Assembly (NCBI GenBank): GCA_009767595.1 | Contig: VSDK01010725.1 | Span: forward strand, 235,453 to 299,452 | Source: Symbiodinium kawagutii | Lineage: Eukaryota > Sar > Dinophyceae > Suessiales > Symbiodiniaceae | Direction of reading: 5' to 3' | Length of the DNA stretch: 64,000 nucleotides | Shown: positions 33,901 through 41,561 of the stretch, in pieces | How the letters are laid out: every line of letters begins with the position of its first letter | Numbering within the stretch: position 1 is the stretch's first letter | The notes under the pieces: generated by a model | Told to the model about the DNA's origin: nothing | What the model saw: only the letters and a program-made list of their open reading frames with translations | Databases searched by the model: none | Translations under genes and position numbers: made by a program

Positions 33901-36900
33901 TGGTGCAGTGTCGTCGAAAATTGGCAAGGGAGGTGCAGGTGAAGGGGCAGCATGGGCAACAGTAGGACAAATGCGTCACAGGCTCAGAGAAAATGTCAGT
34001 CTCAACAGGGCTGGGAGGAGATTGATGCATCAGGTGCACAACCCTATCAATGAGGAGAGGCAAATGATCCCAGTTCAAAGTCAGTATGATATCGTCGTCG
34101 AATGCATGTTCGATCCTACGGTGGATGCATTGATGGAGTTGCTGAAGACCCTGCCTCACAAGCTCCAGGGGCACAGGACAGCCATTGGCAGCCAAGGCTT
34201 GCTGGTGAGTCCTACCTGAAAAGTAAGAGTGATCCCTGCACACCTGCCGCAATTGTACATACATGTGCTTTTGTAGTCGATGCAGGTCAGAATCAAGGAT
34301 ATCAACAACCCCTACTCCATACATGATCACAGGAAGGATGCAGGTCGACCAGATACGAAGACGAATGCTCACATGAAGGTGACGTGATGTTAGCCATGTC
34401 TTCAATCTTCCAAATGCAATTCGGGATCGATGCAGTCTATGAGCCAAGGTCAGGTGTTCACAATTGAAGTAAGAGATCACAATGCCAAGATATGGTGCGC
34501 TCGACTTCAATGGAACTCGATGTGGAGTGCCAGAGGCACTGGGAAACAGCACAAATGCCCCTTCCTTCGTAATTGTCGTAATATTCTTCAGAACTCTTCT
34601 CGATTGCGTTCCCGTCAGGCGCAGCATCACACATGATTTTGCCAGATTAACACGAAGGCCAAAGTGACCAAGTCGGTCCAGCAGGTGTCCAATGAAGCGT
34701 AACAGCTTCCTGAGACTTTGCTCCGAATCCACAAGTGTCCCTGCATGAATGTCGTCTGCAAAGAGGGTAAGACACTGTGTGATGTATGAGAAATCCCAAG
34801 TCATCTGCAGGTCAAAAAGCAAAAGTGCTGTGAACATCGACCACAAACCCGGGGCCATCACACATCCCTGCCTCAAACCAACATTTGTGGGGATGATTTC
34901 TTCCAAGTCATGGTGGCATACATGATAAGTTGTGGCTCTGTGCCAGCTCGTCAGGATTGCAGTGACATCCGTGGACAGGCCAAGCCGAGGCAACTGGGGA
35001 AAGAGGACACTCCGTTTCGTGCAATCAAAAGCTTTTTCAAGGTCCAATGAGATCTGGAGGCCCCCCCCCACAGCAACCTTCGAAGCACCATTTGCTCGAT
35101 TAGCAACACTAGAAGCATGCCGTTGGCAAAAGAGACGGACCTGTCTACAATGCAGCACCACCTTCAGGATGGATTCCTGAGTGCCTCTGCCTTTCACAAA
35201 AGCAAACTGAGGTAGAGTCCTAAGAGTAGCATGACATTGCTCCATAGCAATCCTATTCAAGGACCATGCAACCGCCTTCCCCAGGGGTTCCTGTAACGCT
35301 AATGGTCTCAGGTGTTGAGGCTTAGAGGGACACTTCTTAGGCTTAGGGATAAAGGCCAAATGGCCACTCTGCCACAGTGATGGCACATGTGGAGTCCTAT
35401 CAATCCACCACTGATTCAACAAGTCATGCAATGGTGCTGCAAGCAGATCCGCCACGGTGGTCCAAGCGAGTCCGGATGCATACGGGGGTGCAACAGCTTT
35501 GTTGCACGGTATCAGTCGAAGGGCTTCCTGAAGCAATGGCAAAGGGATGGGGTTAGAACTGCAGTGCAACGAGGGAAGTGCTGAATCCTCAATCTGCCAA
35601 GTCCGTTCCACATACTGTTTCAACAAGGTGATAGATTCATGAGGTGTCGTGAGTCTACCCTCGTCATCTCTGAGCATGATCCTCTGATGTCTAGCTTTCG
35701 GTGCATGCTGATTGATAAGTCTGAACAGTCCAGCAGAGTCATGTTTCCGAGAACAGTCAGTGGCCTCTCTCATCATCCCCTCTATGCGTTCCAGTTTCAG
35801 TGCATGAACGTGTTTTTTGTGTTCCCGTTTCAGTCTCACAAAAGATGCCCAATGAAACCAGAATCGAAAAATCATGCGTTTGCGCACAATGCAGCCAGAG
35901 AGATGTCGCATAGCCTTATGATGGTCCCATTTCGTCTTGATCCAAGTATCTGGTCTGGTGTCCGCTTTTCGTGATCCAGGTGCTGGGAAGAAACGATGAA
36001 TCAAAGGTATAGCCACCCGATGCAGATCAAGGATGTTCAATGGACGATTTGCAAGGGTCGAGGTCATGTCATTGCGAAGAGCCTCTGCAAACAAATGCCA
36101 GTCATGTGTCCCATCCCTCCTGGCCTGGTTCCCCCTAGCACGTTGCGTGCCAGTGATCTGGTTGCCCCTCGGGGTGTGTCTAGTGAACCAGCTCCTGGGC
36201 ACATGGCACACAATGGGGATGTGACCAACTTCAGCATCATCAAAGAACGGGGCATGAGGCAAATAAGCTGCGTCTCGACTTCGCGAATCGATCATAGAGC
36301 CCCTAGCCAGAATAAAATCGATTCTACTACCCGTGGTACCATGTCTGTAGGTAGGAGGGAGACTCTGCCACGTGTTGAGGGCCACCAGTCCATGAGTAAC
36401 CAAGATGTCTTGGAACAAATGTCGATCTTCATGTTGTGATCCTTTGCACTTGATACCTCCATGAACAAACCAATCCAATCCCACCTGGCCTGGGAGGCTG
36501 TTCAGAGCACAGTTGAAGTCAGAGCCAATGACCAGTTGATTGCGCATGGGCAGCTGACGCAGCAATGCGTCAAGGGATCTCCACCAAGCAAGCCGCTGTT
36601 GTTTGCGAGTTGGGTCAGAACTCCAGGCATACTGATATCCAGCCACAATGTCCAAAGAAGTTGTCCTTCCCCCCACTCGTACATGCAGCAGACGTCCGCT
36701 CACCAGGGAGCGCCAGCTCACATCTCGCTGTGTAGCAATGGCTGCATGCACCATGACCAACAAACCCGAGGCTGCATCCTGGCCCGCATCGTGGATGCAA
36801 TGCCACTGTTGGTAGGACCATTCGCCCTGGAATTTCCACCGTGTCTCAGGCAGGATATATATAGCAGGTTCCTGAGTAGTGGCCCATTGCACAAACTCCC

Positions 36901-37456
36901 AGTAGCGTGAGCTATTCAGACCACCTGGGTTCCACAGCATAACCTTGACGTGGCCATGTGCTCTGTGCGGGTCACGTCCACCTTGTCTGCCTGGACCAGG
37001 CAGTTTTCGAGGCAATGGAATCGCGTGGTTGAAGAATGCTTCAAAGTCCCCAGGAGTCCAGAGAGCCTTTCTGAACCAAGTCAAACCATTCTTCAGTGCA
37101 TCAGCATAAGCACGTTTGATGCTTCGTTTGAGTATTCTCGAATTGTCACACCAGTGTTTTGAAATTGGGCCGTAGCCCGCTGTCGTGAGTGTTCCATGTG
37201 TATTCGCAGCAACCTCAAAGGGAATAGGAAAGGACATGGTCGAGGCAGCTTCATGGTCCCCCATGGATGGAACCAAACCCTCACCTTCACTGCAGCAGTC
37301 AAAATCATCAGAGTTGTGCATCCCAGACTGCAGTGGCCGGAATTGGGACCGGCTCGTGGTTTCCAGAAAAATTGCAGGTATAGCAGCCAAAATCAAAGAT
37401 CGGATCCCAAGCGATATCACTGCAAGCACAGAGAAGGATACCATCCACCGTGGCAT
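27860..37456 (-). CDS. 3198-residue retroelement polyprotein: all of E1 fused to the leader and endonuclease of E2
   Basis: One frame runs from the methionine at 37456, which follows an in-frame TGA by one codon, to a TGA at 27860. Residues 6-31 are hydrophobic. E1 endonuclease is about 170-422, RT 690-1050, zinc fingers 1160-1705, low-complexity Gly/Pro/Gln/Glu linker 1715-2030, and USP-like protease 2035-2285. Residues 2298-2520 are strongly hydrophobic. The E2 endonuclease is 2650-2895, followed by a basic linker, and the frame ends just as E2 RT begins. The methionine at residue 65 (37264) aligns with that at 2556 (29791). Both are followed by Gly-Asp and preceded by similar DNA, so these may be the authentic starts of each endonuclease-RT ORF. 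Whether the fusion is translated as one chain is unknown. Confidence 0.85.
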   Translation of the reverse strand: MPRWMVSFSVLAVISLGIRSLILAAIPAIFLETTSRSQFRPLQSGMHNSDDFDCCSEGEGLVPSMGDHEAASTMSFPIPFEVAANTHGTLTTAGYGPISKHWCDNSRILKRSIKRAYADALKNGLTWFRKALWTPGDFEAFFNHAIPLPRKLPGPGRQGGRDPHRAHGHVKVMLWNPGGLNSSRYWEFVQWATTQEPAIYILPETRWKFQGEWSYQQWHCIHDAGQDAASGLLVMVHAAIATQRDVSWRSLVSGRLLHVRVGGRTTSLDIVAGYQYAWSSDPTRKQQRLAWWRSLDALLRQLPMRNQLVIGSDFNCALNSLPGQVGLDWFVHGGIKCKGSQHEDRHLFQDILVTHGLVALNTWQSLPPTYRHGTTGSRIDFILARGSMIDSRSRDAAYLPHAPFFDDAEVGHIPIVCHVPRSWFTRHTPRGNQITGTQRARGNQARRDGTHDWHLFAEALRNDMTSTLANRPLNILDLHRVAIPLIHRFFPAPGSRKADTRPDTWIKTKWDHHKAMRHLSGCIVRKRMIFRFWFHWASFVRLKREHKKHVHALKLERIEGMMREATDCSRKHDSAGLFRLINQHAPKARHQRIMLRDDEGRLTTPHESITLLKQYVERTWQIEDSALPSLHCSSNPIPLPLLQEALRLIPCNKAVAPPYASGLAWTTVADLLAAPLHDLLNQWWIDRTPHVPSLWQSGHLAFIPKPKKCPSKPQHLRPLALQEPLGKAVAWSLNRIAMEQCHATLRTLPQFAFVKGRGTQESILKVVLHCRQVRLFCQRHASSVANRANGASKVAVGGGLQISLDLEKAFDCTKRSVLFPQLPRLGLSTDVTAILTSWHRATTYHVCHHDLEEIIPTNVGLRQGCVMAPGLWSMFTALLLFDLQMTWDFSYITQCLTLFADDIHAGTLVDSEQSLRKLLRFIGHLLDRLGHFGLRVNLAKSCVMLRLTGTQSRRVLKNITTITKEGAFVLFPSASGTPHRVPLKSSAPYLGIVISYFNCEHLTLAHRLHRSRIAFGRLKTWLTSRHLHVSIRLRIWSTCILPVIMYGVGVVDILDSDLHRLQKHMYVQLRQVCRDHSYFSGRTHQQALAANGCPVPLELVRQGLQQLHQCIHRRIEHAFDDDIILTLNWDHLPLLIDRVVHLMHQSPPSPVETDIFSEPVTHLSYCCPCCPFTCTSLANFRRHCTTHHDRPALRTRVIDFRKDASGGLPTCNQCGVTFPTWHRLRTHVESSSCTAFQVPRPPPIEPPAEEVAAGFLCNSNLQPDDLAFLLGRDVGRRLLHMVLNLDWGRVADDEQICQLAKSRCLVCGSFVSRVQDLSKHYRQNHPGLMERVQAAAAQANELHVRDGMCQFCRTPFVSRHTCPTVMQLMMLKLNGRPRRVEEGMHLQPLQCGHCDALFDLAQDLHFHILQEHRLNRYPWCPRRDLLSDSACGHCGSVFDDAEGVRQHVINGRCVSYDPAATLQDKAIDLTWLDQFAAGGFEKYLVSDGVTIEWSGACQLCDQHFSRTNDLLSHLQLTHAQLWIDSRAHLNLILETIGKKQGCICATKIKQARPSHICPSYAQLAIIQTRLCSRLTIPYEIEEKHWQFILLHENTPEQVKDCLQIILHSRDFCRLWLDEGLRVYFRTHCAFCGFESDSAPMLHAHVVEAHLHCFPALTHQLDVLTTLLDKTQPLAFQCEMCDCVFASNPPTDSSAGRSHLRAQCAVLLQVALLLTAPHGRYVGPGTPSGILPGPGESGPPISRGRNGHDRQGQGQEQDAKRRRRTTPGQEQTQIVAQPSQHPGIRRFFNLRGPGSIDLDGCALGSGDVLSEATGHVLTVDEQGPQGGTDPAAATCSKVEGTSQPATTSGTPEMPPGTDPDLRAPDSSGPDFEHGREPLHSQEPGGPEDLDDGGRVALPEMEHTGQQDGAEPAQTPGHENCLQPSGRIGGGIDGGLRGAEVSNDADHLRLGGHPMGPSDLSSIPGGLEDHAEAGPILSLDGGGRELQGSLAGPVETSGPVAGSDVPGEVPQGQGQSQGQREGSGPPLTRGNLIQWMLQLECSNRGKQCFLNASILGWFWSLLSVADWTPGFFGVGCDELMLNIASFPKQLNWEELPWLSPLLRQWGLVDKQSDAAEFLQYLLSITDSPVIQQSWDKRVCVDSLMLSESSHGHSLLHLHLAHVTTSPPPELTLEDLLGQWSATDEGRCALLHSPGLVGVLIERGVYDAHGKVYKSKQVVQLELDIPVPVFMNPGGDGIDWQDCVAVAVTCHLGETQHSGHYRSGLRVRAAPGCYQWRTWAADWCMDCTWPSILLNYISCCPLIPFAIVLGAATANLTVDLTELSIPFWNCAHWFLGPLPFDNLPTLGAASTYLTDVWGLVSILLLQFLPFEFSYFLVRYSLLTAWCISLQGAASAYQTDGGILNSVVLTLTSTIGCLTFDLSAFCTGIVGLVLDSLSDFDPTLQYCLYFTWAIPSCIQRRVTAFCTGRGLLIGIVCVLQHCIYSWILAATLFFNSLCVHNLLLVFYCLIAIACLVFGGGYSVPSPSKLWRIAALPCMSVALMSGSQYSEFGGEGSISIMGDGGAAWISDFVASNFAKTHDYVPQTKILNKRGGTAYSKVQKRSFLRAAKRAQRDGGAWYKGRFLPQTSFPAQPESVHRARPTPEPRVMHNTRRHMFASWNCSGLSQTKLQEFLLWLERTKVDVAILTETRWSMVNEWQHGPWLIVHSGSSHRGDGVMVIIRSNQWPQAQVAWNSVCDGRILHVRLHGRSRATDIVGCYQFAYHADKTNLKDRAGVWTALRGLLSNIPRRNALLVAGDFNCCLRPMYPNIGTATLPSATRTHTDFRDQDVFQQLVRDLALTGLNTWTGVQETFVHQGRCARLDYVLTRTVAADADSKRLLNLWDAPFVSVQSGHCVQLCSLAMDRYKGGQATTGRCTLDQRQRSGQSWQLRDEAWTALQSKCLEVVDNTDVAHFDDFHSLHAGITAAFHSCFSKSRTPHTCTDEIHAVIMNKWQHLRCAKALRKHDVKSLFKGWFHYARFSSLNRSHRHLNAQRKRQKAEDMIREAELASARHDAYSVFQVINRHCPKERKRRIQLREHGMLLTPDDEHDRMVTYIRETWHHPTPMDPCTRPLTALPFSEAELASSLLQVPLRKAVAAQYAPGACWRAVAEPLAKCIHEILIDSWVGSVPTVPQAWVDGWVTWLPKPQKPTSSVDCLRGNKF
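28772..29509 (-). other. E2 endonuclease domain
   Basis: Residues 2650-2895 of the fused ORF show the same catalytic series as E1: Asn2657 in SWNCSGLS, Glu2685 in LTETRW, Tyr2755 in GCYQF, Asp2794 and Asn2796 in AGDFNC, Asp2859 in RLDYVL, and His2890 in QSGH. All expected residues are present. It is separated from its own RT by the frame change near 27.87 kb. Confidence 0.85.
29897..30565 (-). other. Hydrophobic multi-segment region between E1 and E2 with in-frame internal repeats
   Basis: Residues 2298-2520 of the fused ORF contain about five hydrophobic stretches able to span a membrane (for example near 2356-2376, 2465-2490 and 2496-2515). The DNA carries diverged repeats. The motif CGCAGC within GGCGCTGCG-type cores (minus sense) starts at 30287, 30419 and 30530, spaced 132 and 111 bp. 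An identical 18-mer starts at 30064 and 30184, 120 bp apart. All spacings are multiples of three and encode recurring LGAA and AFCTG peptides. The region may be an N-terminal membrane domain of E2 or promoter monomers of its 5' leader that happen to stay open. Confidence 0.55.
30602..31354 (-). other. E1 USP-like (peptidase C19) cysteine protease domain
   Basis: Residues 2035-2285 match the three diagnostic boxes of ubiquitin-specific proteases. The Cys box is NRGKQCFLNAS with Cys2046 as nucleophile and Asn2041 where the oxyanion Asn is expected. The glutamine box is QSDAAEFLQYLL at about 2109-2120. The His box is CHLGETQHSGHYRSGLR with His2257. The domain is compact, about 250 residues, with no zinc-knuckle insertion visible. 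Members of the family remove ubiquitin from proteins. In a retroelement it could process the polyprotein or protect element proteins from degradation; the role is inference. Confidence 0.8.
31381..32307 (-). CDS. Overprinted 308-residue ORF of E1 (+1 frame inside the linker), basic Lys-Gly tail
   Basis: This ORF lies in the +1 frame relative to the polyprotein and fills exactly the linker between zinc fingers and USP domain. The ATG at 32307 follows a +1-frame TGA by only a few codons, so a frameshift from far upstream cannot feed it. It matches the hidden ORF of E2 (24898 to 23996) along its length: DTFLLWMSKD against DSFLIFLAKD, LRCHLARTLISELQTRVV against LRTHLVRHLIQDLTQRVV, IPWVLQISLR against IPWRLQLSLR. 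Both end in Lys-Gly repeats (KGKGRAKGKGKG here). The main frame over the same DNA is low complexity and poorly conserved. The chain looks helical with a basic tail, suggesting nucleic-acid binding, perhaps an ORF1-like role; that is inference. No known family is recognised. Confidence 0.75.
   Translation of the reverse strand: MVDMLAPAHHQEFSQVLGSLALQFQEAGTAMTDKGKDKSRMPSGGDEPRLDKSRRRSSPSRASTQASEGSSTSVALGLLTSMVVRLDREMSSLKRQDTFLLWMSKDPRGAQILLLQHAAKWKEQASQQQQVEPLRCHLARTLISELQTRVVQISNMDENHSTRKSLVDQKILTMAGEWPYLRWSTQDNKMEQSQRKPLDMKTACNLLEGLVEELTEDFVVQKFQTMRTTSASGDIPWVLQISLRSLEAWKIMQRLAQSSLWTVVGANCKAHSLGQSRQVDQLLEAMYPERSPKGKGRAKGKGKGRGRH
32342..33979 (-). other. E1 array of about ten C2H2/C2HC zinc fingers
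   Basis: Between RT and linker, residues 1160-1705 hold repeated C-x2-C...H modules. Examples are C1167/C1170/H1183/H1187, C1211/C1214/H1227/C1233, C1304/C1307/H1320/H1325, C1391/C1394/H1407/H1412, C1431/C1434/H1447/C1453, C1497/C1500/H1513/H1518 and C1628/C1631/H1644/H1649. One unusual module is C1349-x2-C1352-x7-H1360-x-C1362. The same order and types recur in E2, so the array is an inherited domain. C2H2 fingers usually bind DNA or RNA; here they may give target or template specificity. Confidence 0.85.
34307..35389 (-). other. E1 reverse transcriptase domain
   Basis: Residues 690-1050 carry the LINE reverse transcriptase blocks: FIPKPKK and LRPLALQEPLGK (blocks 0-1), FAFVKGRGT (block 2), motif A ISLDLEKAFD with Asp805, motif B GLRQGC at 860, motif C LFADD with Asp901 and Asp902, motif D at about 929-945, and a motif E-like APYLGIVI at 987. 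The catalytic aspartates are intact. The domain would copy element RNA at the nicked target. Confidence 0.93.
36191..36949 (-). other. E1 endonuclease domain (exonuclease-endonuclease-phosphatase fold)
   Basis: Residues 170-422 of the fused ORF show the ordered catalytic motifs of apurinic-like LINE endonucleases. These are Asn176 in LWNPGGLN, Glu204 in LPETRW, Tyr274 in GYQY, Asp313 and Asn315 in GSDFNC, Asp380 in SRIDFIL, and His412 in VGHIPIV. In this family the domain nicks target DNA to prime reverse transcription. All key residues are present, so the domain looks intact. Confidence 0.88.
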
Positions 37457-37727
37457 GAATCAGTCAGGGAGCCACCCCTATTAAGTCCACACAGCCTAAA
37501 TTCTTGATGTAATCCACTCGTCTGCAATGGTAGTAGGGCTGCAGGCAAGACGATACCAAAGAGGCAAAAACAAAAGGTCCCAGAAGGCCCAGGGCAATCA
37601 CGAGGGCACACACGATGGCTGAGCACAGCACCGGGGATCGAAAGGCCACCCTCGTCACAATGGGTGGGGCCCAGGTGGAAAGAGGCTGCGGAGCACCGCT
37701 GATGGTGCCAGCTTGACCACGAAAGGC

Positions 37728-37728
<1 letters not shown>

Positions 37729-37760
<32 letters not shown>

Positions 37761-39961
37761 TGTGTGTCTGTGTGTCTGTGTGTCTGTGTGTCTGTGTGTC
37801 TGTGTGTCTGTGTGTCTGTGTGTCTGTGTGTCTGTGTGTCTGTGTGTCTGTGTGTCTGTGTGTCTGTGTGTCTGTGTGTCTGTGTGTCTGTGTGTCTGTG
37901 TGTCTGTGTGTCTGTGTGTCTGTGTGTCTGTGTGTCTGTGTGTCTGTGTGTCTGTGTGTCTGTGTGTCTGTGTGTCTGTGTGTCTGTGTGTCTGTGTGTC
38001 TGTGTGTCTGTGTGTCTGTGTGTCTGTGTGTCTGTGTGTCTGTGTGTCTGTGTGTCTGTGTGTCTGTGTGTCTGTGTGTCTGTGTGTCTGTGTGTCTGTG
38101 TGTCTGTGTGTCTGTGTGTCTGTGTGTCTGTGTGTCTGTGTGTCTGTGTGTCTGTGTGTCTGTGTGTCTGTGTGTCTGTGTGTCTGTGTGTCTGTGTGTC
38201 TGTGTGTCTGTGTGTCTGTGTGTCTGTGTGTCTGTGTGTCTGTGTGTCTGTGTGTCTGTGTGTCTGTGTGTCTGTGTGTCTGTGTGTCTGTGTGTCTGTG
38301 TGTCTGTGTGTCTGTGTGTCTGTGTGTCTGTGTGTCTGTGTGTCTGTGTGTCTGTGTGTCTGTGTGTCTGTGTGTCTGTGTGTCTGTGTGTCTGTGTGTC
38401 TGTGTGTCTGTGTGTCTGTGTGTCTGTGTGTCTGTGTGTCTGTGTGTCTGTGTGTCTGTGTGTCTGTGTGTCTGTGTGTCTGTGTGTCTGTGTGTCTGTG
38501 TGTCTGTGTGTCTGTGTGTCTGTGTGTCTGTGTGTCTGTGTGTCTGTGTGTCTGTGTGTCTGTGTGTCTGTGTGTCTGTGTGTCTGTGTGTCTGTGTGTC
38601 TGTGTGTCTGTGTGTCTGTGTGTCTGTGTGTCTGTGTGTCTGTGTGTCTGTGTGTCTGTGTGTCTGTGTGTCTGTGTGTCTGTGTGTCTGTGTGTCTGTG
38701 TGTCTGTGTGTCTGTGTGTCTGTGTGTCTGTGTGTCTGTGTGTCTGTGTGTCTGTGTGTCTGTGTGTCTGTGTGTCTGTGTGTCTGTGTGTCTGTGTGTC
38801 TGTGTGTCTGTGTGTCTGTGTGTCTGTGTGTCTGTGTGTCTGTGTGTCTGTGTGTCTGTGTGTCTGTGTGTCTGTGTGTCTGTGTGTCTGTGTGTCTGTG
38901 TGTCTGTGTGTCTGTGTGTCTGTGTGTCTGTGTGTCTGTGTGTCTGTGTGTCTGTGTGTCTGTGTGTCTGTGTGTCTGTGTGTCTGTGTGTCTGTGTGTC
39001 TGTGTGTCTGTGTGTCTGTGTGTCTGTGTGTCTGTGTGTCTGTGTGTCTGTGTGTCTGTGTGTCTGTGTGTCTGTGTGTCTGTGTGTCTGTGTGTCTGTG
39101 TGTCTGTGTGTCTGTGTGTCTGTGTGTCTGTGTGTCTGTGTGTCTGTGTGTCTGTGTGTCTGTGTGTCTGTGTGTCTGTGTGTCTGTGTGTCTGTGTGTC
39201 TGTGTGTCTGTGTGTCTGTGTGTCTGTGTGTCTGTGTGTCTGTGTGTCTGTGTGTCTGTGTGTCTGTGTGTCTGTGTGTCTGTGTGTCTGTGTGTCTGTG
39301 TGTCTGTGTGTCTGTGTGTCTGTGTGTCTGTGTGTCTGTGTGTCTGTGTGTCTGTGTGTCTGTGTGTCTGTGTGTCTGTGTGTCTGTGTGTCTGTGTGTC
39401 TGTGTGTCTGTGTGTCTGTGTGTCTGTGTGTCTGTGTGTCTGTGTGTCTGTGTGTCTGTGTGTCTGTGTGTCTGTGTGTCTGTGTGTCTGTGTGTCTGTG
39501 TGTCTGTGTGTCTGTGTGTCTGTGTGTCTGTGTGTCTGTGTGTCTGTGTGTCTGTGTGTCTGTGTGTCTGTGTGTCTGTGTGTCTGTGTGTCTGTGTGTC
39601 TGTGTGTCTGTGTGTCTGTGTGTCTGTGTGTCTGTGTGTCTGTGTGTCTGTGTGTCTGTGTGTCTGTGTGTCTGTGTGTCTGTGTGTCTGTGTGTCTGTG
39701 TGTCTGTGTGTCTGTGTGTCTGTGTGTCTGTGTGTCTGTGTGTCTGTGTGTCTGTGTGTCTGTGTGTCTGTGTGTCTGTGTGTCTGTGTGTCTGTGTGTC
39801 TGTGTGTCTGTGTGTCTGTGTGTCTGTGTGTCTGTGTGTCTGTGTGTCTGTGTGTCTGTGTGTCTGTGTGTCTGTGTGTCTGTGTGTCTGTGTGTCTGTG
39901 TGTCTGTGTGTCTGTTCTGTGTGTCTGTCTGTCTGTGTGTCTGTCTGTGTGTCTGTCTGTG

Positions 39962-40020
<59 letters not shown>
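37729..40020. repeat. About 2.2-kb satellite of the octamer TGTGTGTC
   Basis: After about 30 bp of (GT)n, the 8-bp unit TGTGTGTC repeats almost without change from about 37758 to 39914 (roughly 270 copies). It then breaks up into mixed GTCT and TGTGTGTC units to 40020. Because 8 and 3 share no factor and no stop occurs, all reading frames are open through it; the long Thr-His-Asp-Gln and Cys-Val ORFs are artefacts. It lies immediately upstream of E1 on the minus strand. Confidence 0.97.
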
Positions 40021-40590
40021 GCATGCAGCATGCATGCATGGACCCATGCACAACCGATGCAAAATCAGTCGGATAGCTCAACATTGGCAGCCAAATTCCT
40101 GAATGATAATGCATGGCAGGTTCTTTGACTCATCTGTGAAAAGCGCGGCATGTCCATCCTTTCCCGGTTCAGCCAGTTTGGATTGAAAGGTGAACCATCA
40201 AGCTGTGCCTGCAACAGTCTATAGGCTTAGCAGCATGGTTGATCCATCAATCAGGGTGCTATGCCTGTGGATCAATATCCTGTACCCCTGACGAATATCC
40301 CATAAATGATCATAAATGACCCAATTAGATACCTTTTGTTCCAATGTTCACCTACCTCTTTGGGCCCGCGCCCATGCCATGCCCATCTGAGGCCCCCAAG
40401 ATCCCGACTCAGAGACTTCATCAGCGAAACTGACGTGGGCGTGACCGTCTTCCTCCTCCTCCTCCTGCACCTCCGGTGACAGTGCTCAACGACCATTCAA
40501 CGACCCAACACGGCCTTGACATTCCTTGGTAAAAGGATGCTTATACCATGCCCTCGATGTATCGTGATGTATCTGGATCTGTCTTATCGA

Positions 40591-40634
<44 letters not shown>

Positions 40635-40671
40635 CGTTGTCATGGTCGTTGTCATGGTCGTCGTTGTTGTT

Positions 40672-40702
<31 letters not shown>

Positions 40703-40710
40703 TTGTTGCA
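40591..40710. repeat. (GAT)n and (GTT)n trinucleotide repeats
   Basis: GAT repeats run from about 40591 to 40634 and GTT/GCT repeats from about 40662 to 40710, joined by a GTCATGGTC duplication. Apparent poly-Met, poly-Asp and poly-Leu ORFs are artefacts. Confidence 0.92.
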
Positions 40711-41517
40711 CCATGCTTTTCAATGCTGCAGGCTCTATCTATCTCAAAAATGGGTTGCAACAAGCAGCTGTGATGATGCCAAACAAACTTGTCCGCCTGC
40801 AAAGGGATATCATCTGGGTCATTTACAACAATAAGAAAGGATCGTTCAGATCTTACACATGCTGTCGCATGCAAGTTCACTATTCATGCATGTGGAGGTC
40901 CATGACTTACCAAGATCTACGGATTCCAAACGAGTCCGAGGCCTGCAAGTTTGAGTTATTTTGACTTCCTCCCTTTTCTCCCACCTTCACTTCCTGCACA
41001 AACTTCGTGGGCACACGCTTCCGCACTTGCGTATGGCCAGGTCCCTTGGCGCGACGGTCGTTATCTCTCCTCATTTCGAAAGGCTTGGAGAGGTACATAG
41101 GGCTGGCATTAGTTCCACAAGAAACAAAAGAGGCACAACTTCGATTTTACACATGTGAGCTGTGTGAACTATTGATCTTACTGTGTCCGTTGGTGAATTG
41201 GGATTCAAACCAAAGGTGGTTAAATACCTCATGAAGGAGGTGCTGTATTCAAACTTCTTTGCACGCTGTGATTTTCAATGAACAAAACCGATAAGGAACA
41301 AAATAATGATAAGACAGGTGATTCTTCGGATTCGTTTGAGCTCAGCAACTCCTCCCAGTTTCCGAAACGCCTCGCCATGCTCGTGCATCTCATTCACACT
41401 GTCATTGCCACGGAATCGAACCTGCCATGGAGATCATAGAGTCACAGCAGCAAGTGATACATCGAACCAAAGGACCACGTAACAAGTGTCCCAACCAACA
41501 CCGGAGAAATCCTGGGT

Positions 41518-41561
41518 TGCTTATGGCTGCTTATGGCTGCTTATGGCTGCTTGTGGCTGCT
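41518..41561. repeat. 10-bp tandem repeat (TTATGGCTGC)
   Basis: Four copies and a partial fifth at 10-bp period. Confidence 0.93.

Larger units (their letters stand above)
30587..37456 (-). mobile_element. LINE-like retrotransposon E1 (EN-RT-zinc finger-USP)
   Basis: This is a non-LTR retrotransposon read on the minus strand. Domain order in one open frame is hydrophobic leader, apurinic-type endonuclease, reverse transcriptase, about ten C2H2/C2HC fingers, a 300-residue low-complexity linker with a second gene in the +1 frame, and a USP-like cysteine protease. No stop or frameshift interrupts it, so it could be a recent or active copy. Its 5' side abuts a CA-rich microsatellite at 37.7 kb. 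Its 3' side runs into element E2 without a stop. No LTR, integrase or RNase H is seen. The exact ends are not visible; the boundary with E2 near 30.59 kb is set by the end of USP similarity. Confidence 0.88.

Noticed and set aside
28000..37400. Plus-strand ORFs of 100-180 codons across the retroelements
   Set aside because: Shadows of the minus-strand polyproteins; no recognisable domains and no conservation between elements, unlike the +1-frame minus-strand ORFs.
23091..37456. E1 and E2 as a recent tandem duplication
   Set aside because: Domain order matches, but protein motifs differ throughout, so they are separate, diverged elements.
37417..40128. Six overlapping ORFs of about 790-880 codons rich in Thr-His-Asp-Gln or Cys-Val-Ser
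   Set aside because: They are translations of an 8-bp satellite that lacks stops in any frame; they are not genes.
40516..40964. Poly-Met, poly-Asp and poly-Leu ORFs
   Set aside because: Produced by GAT and GTT trinucleotide repeats.
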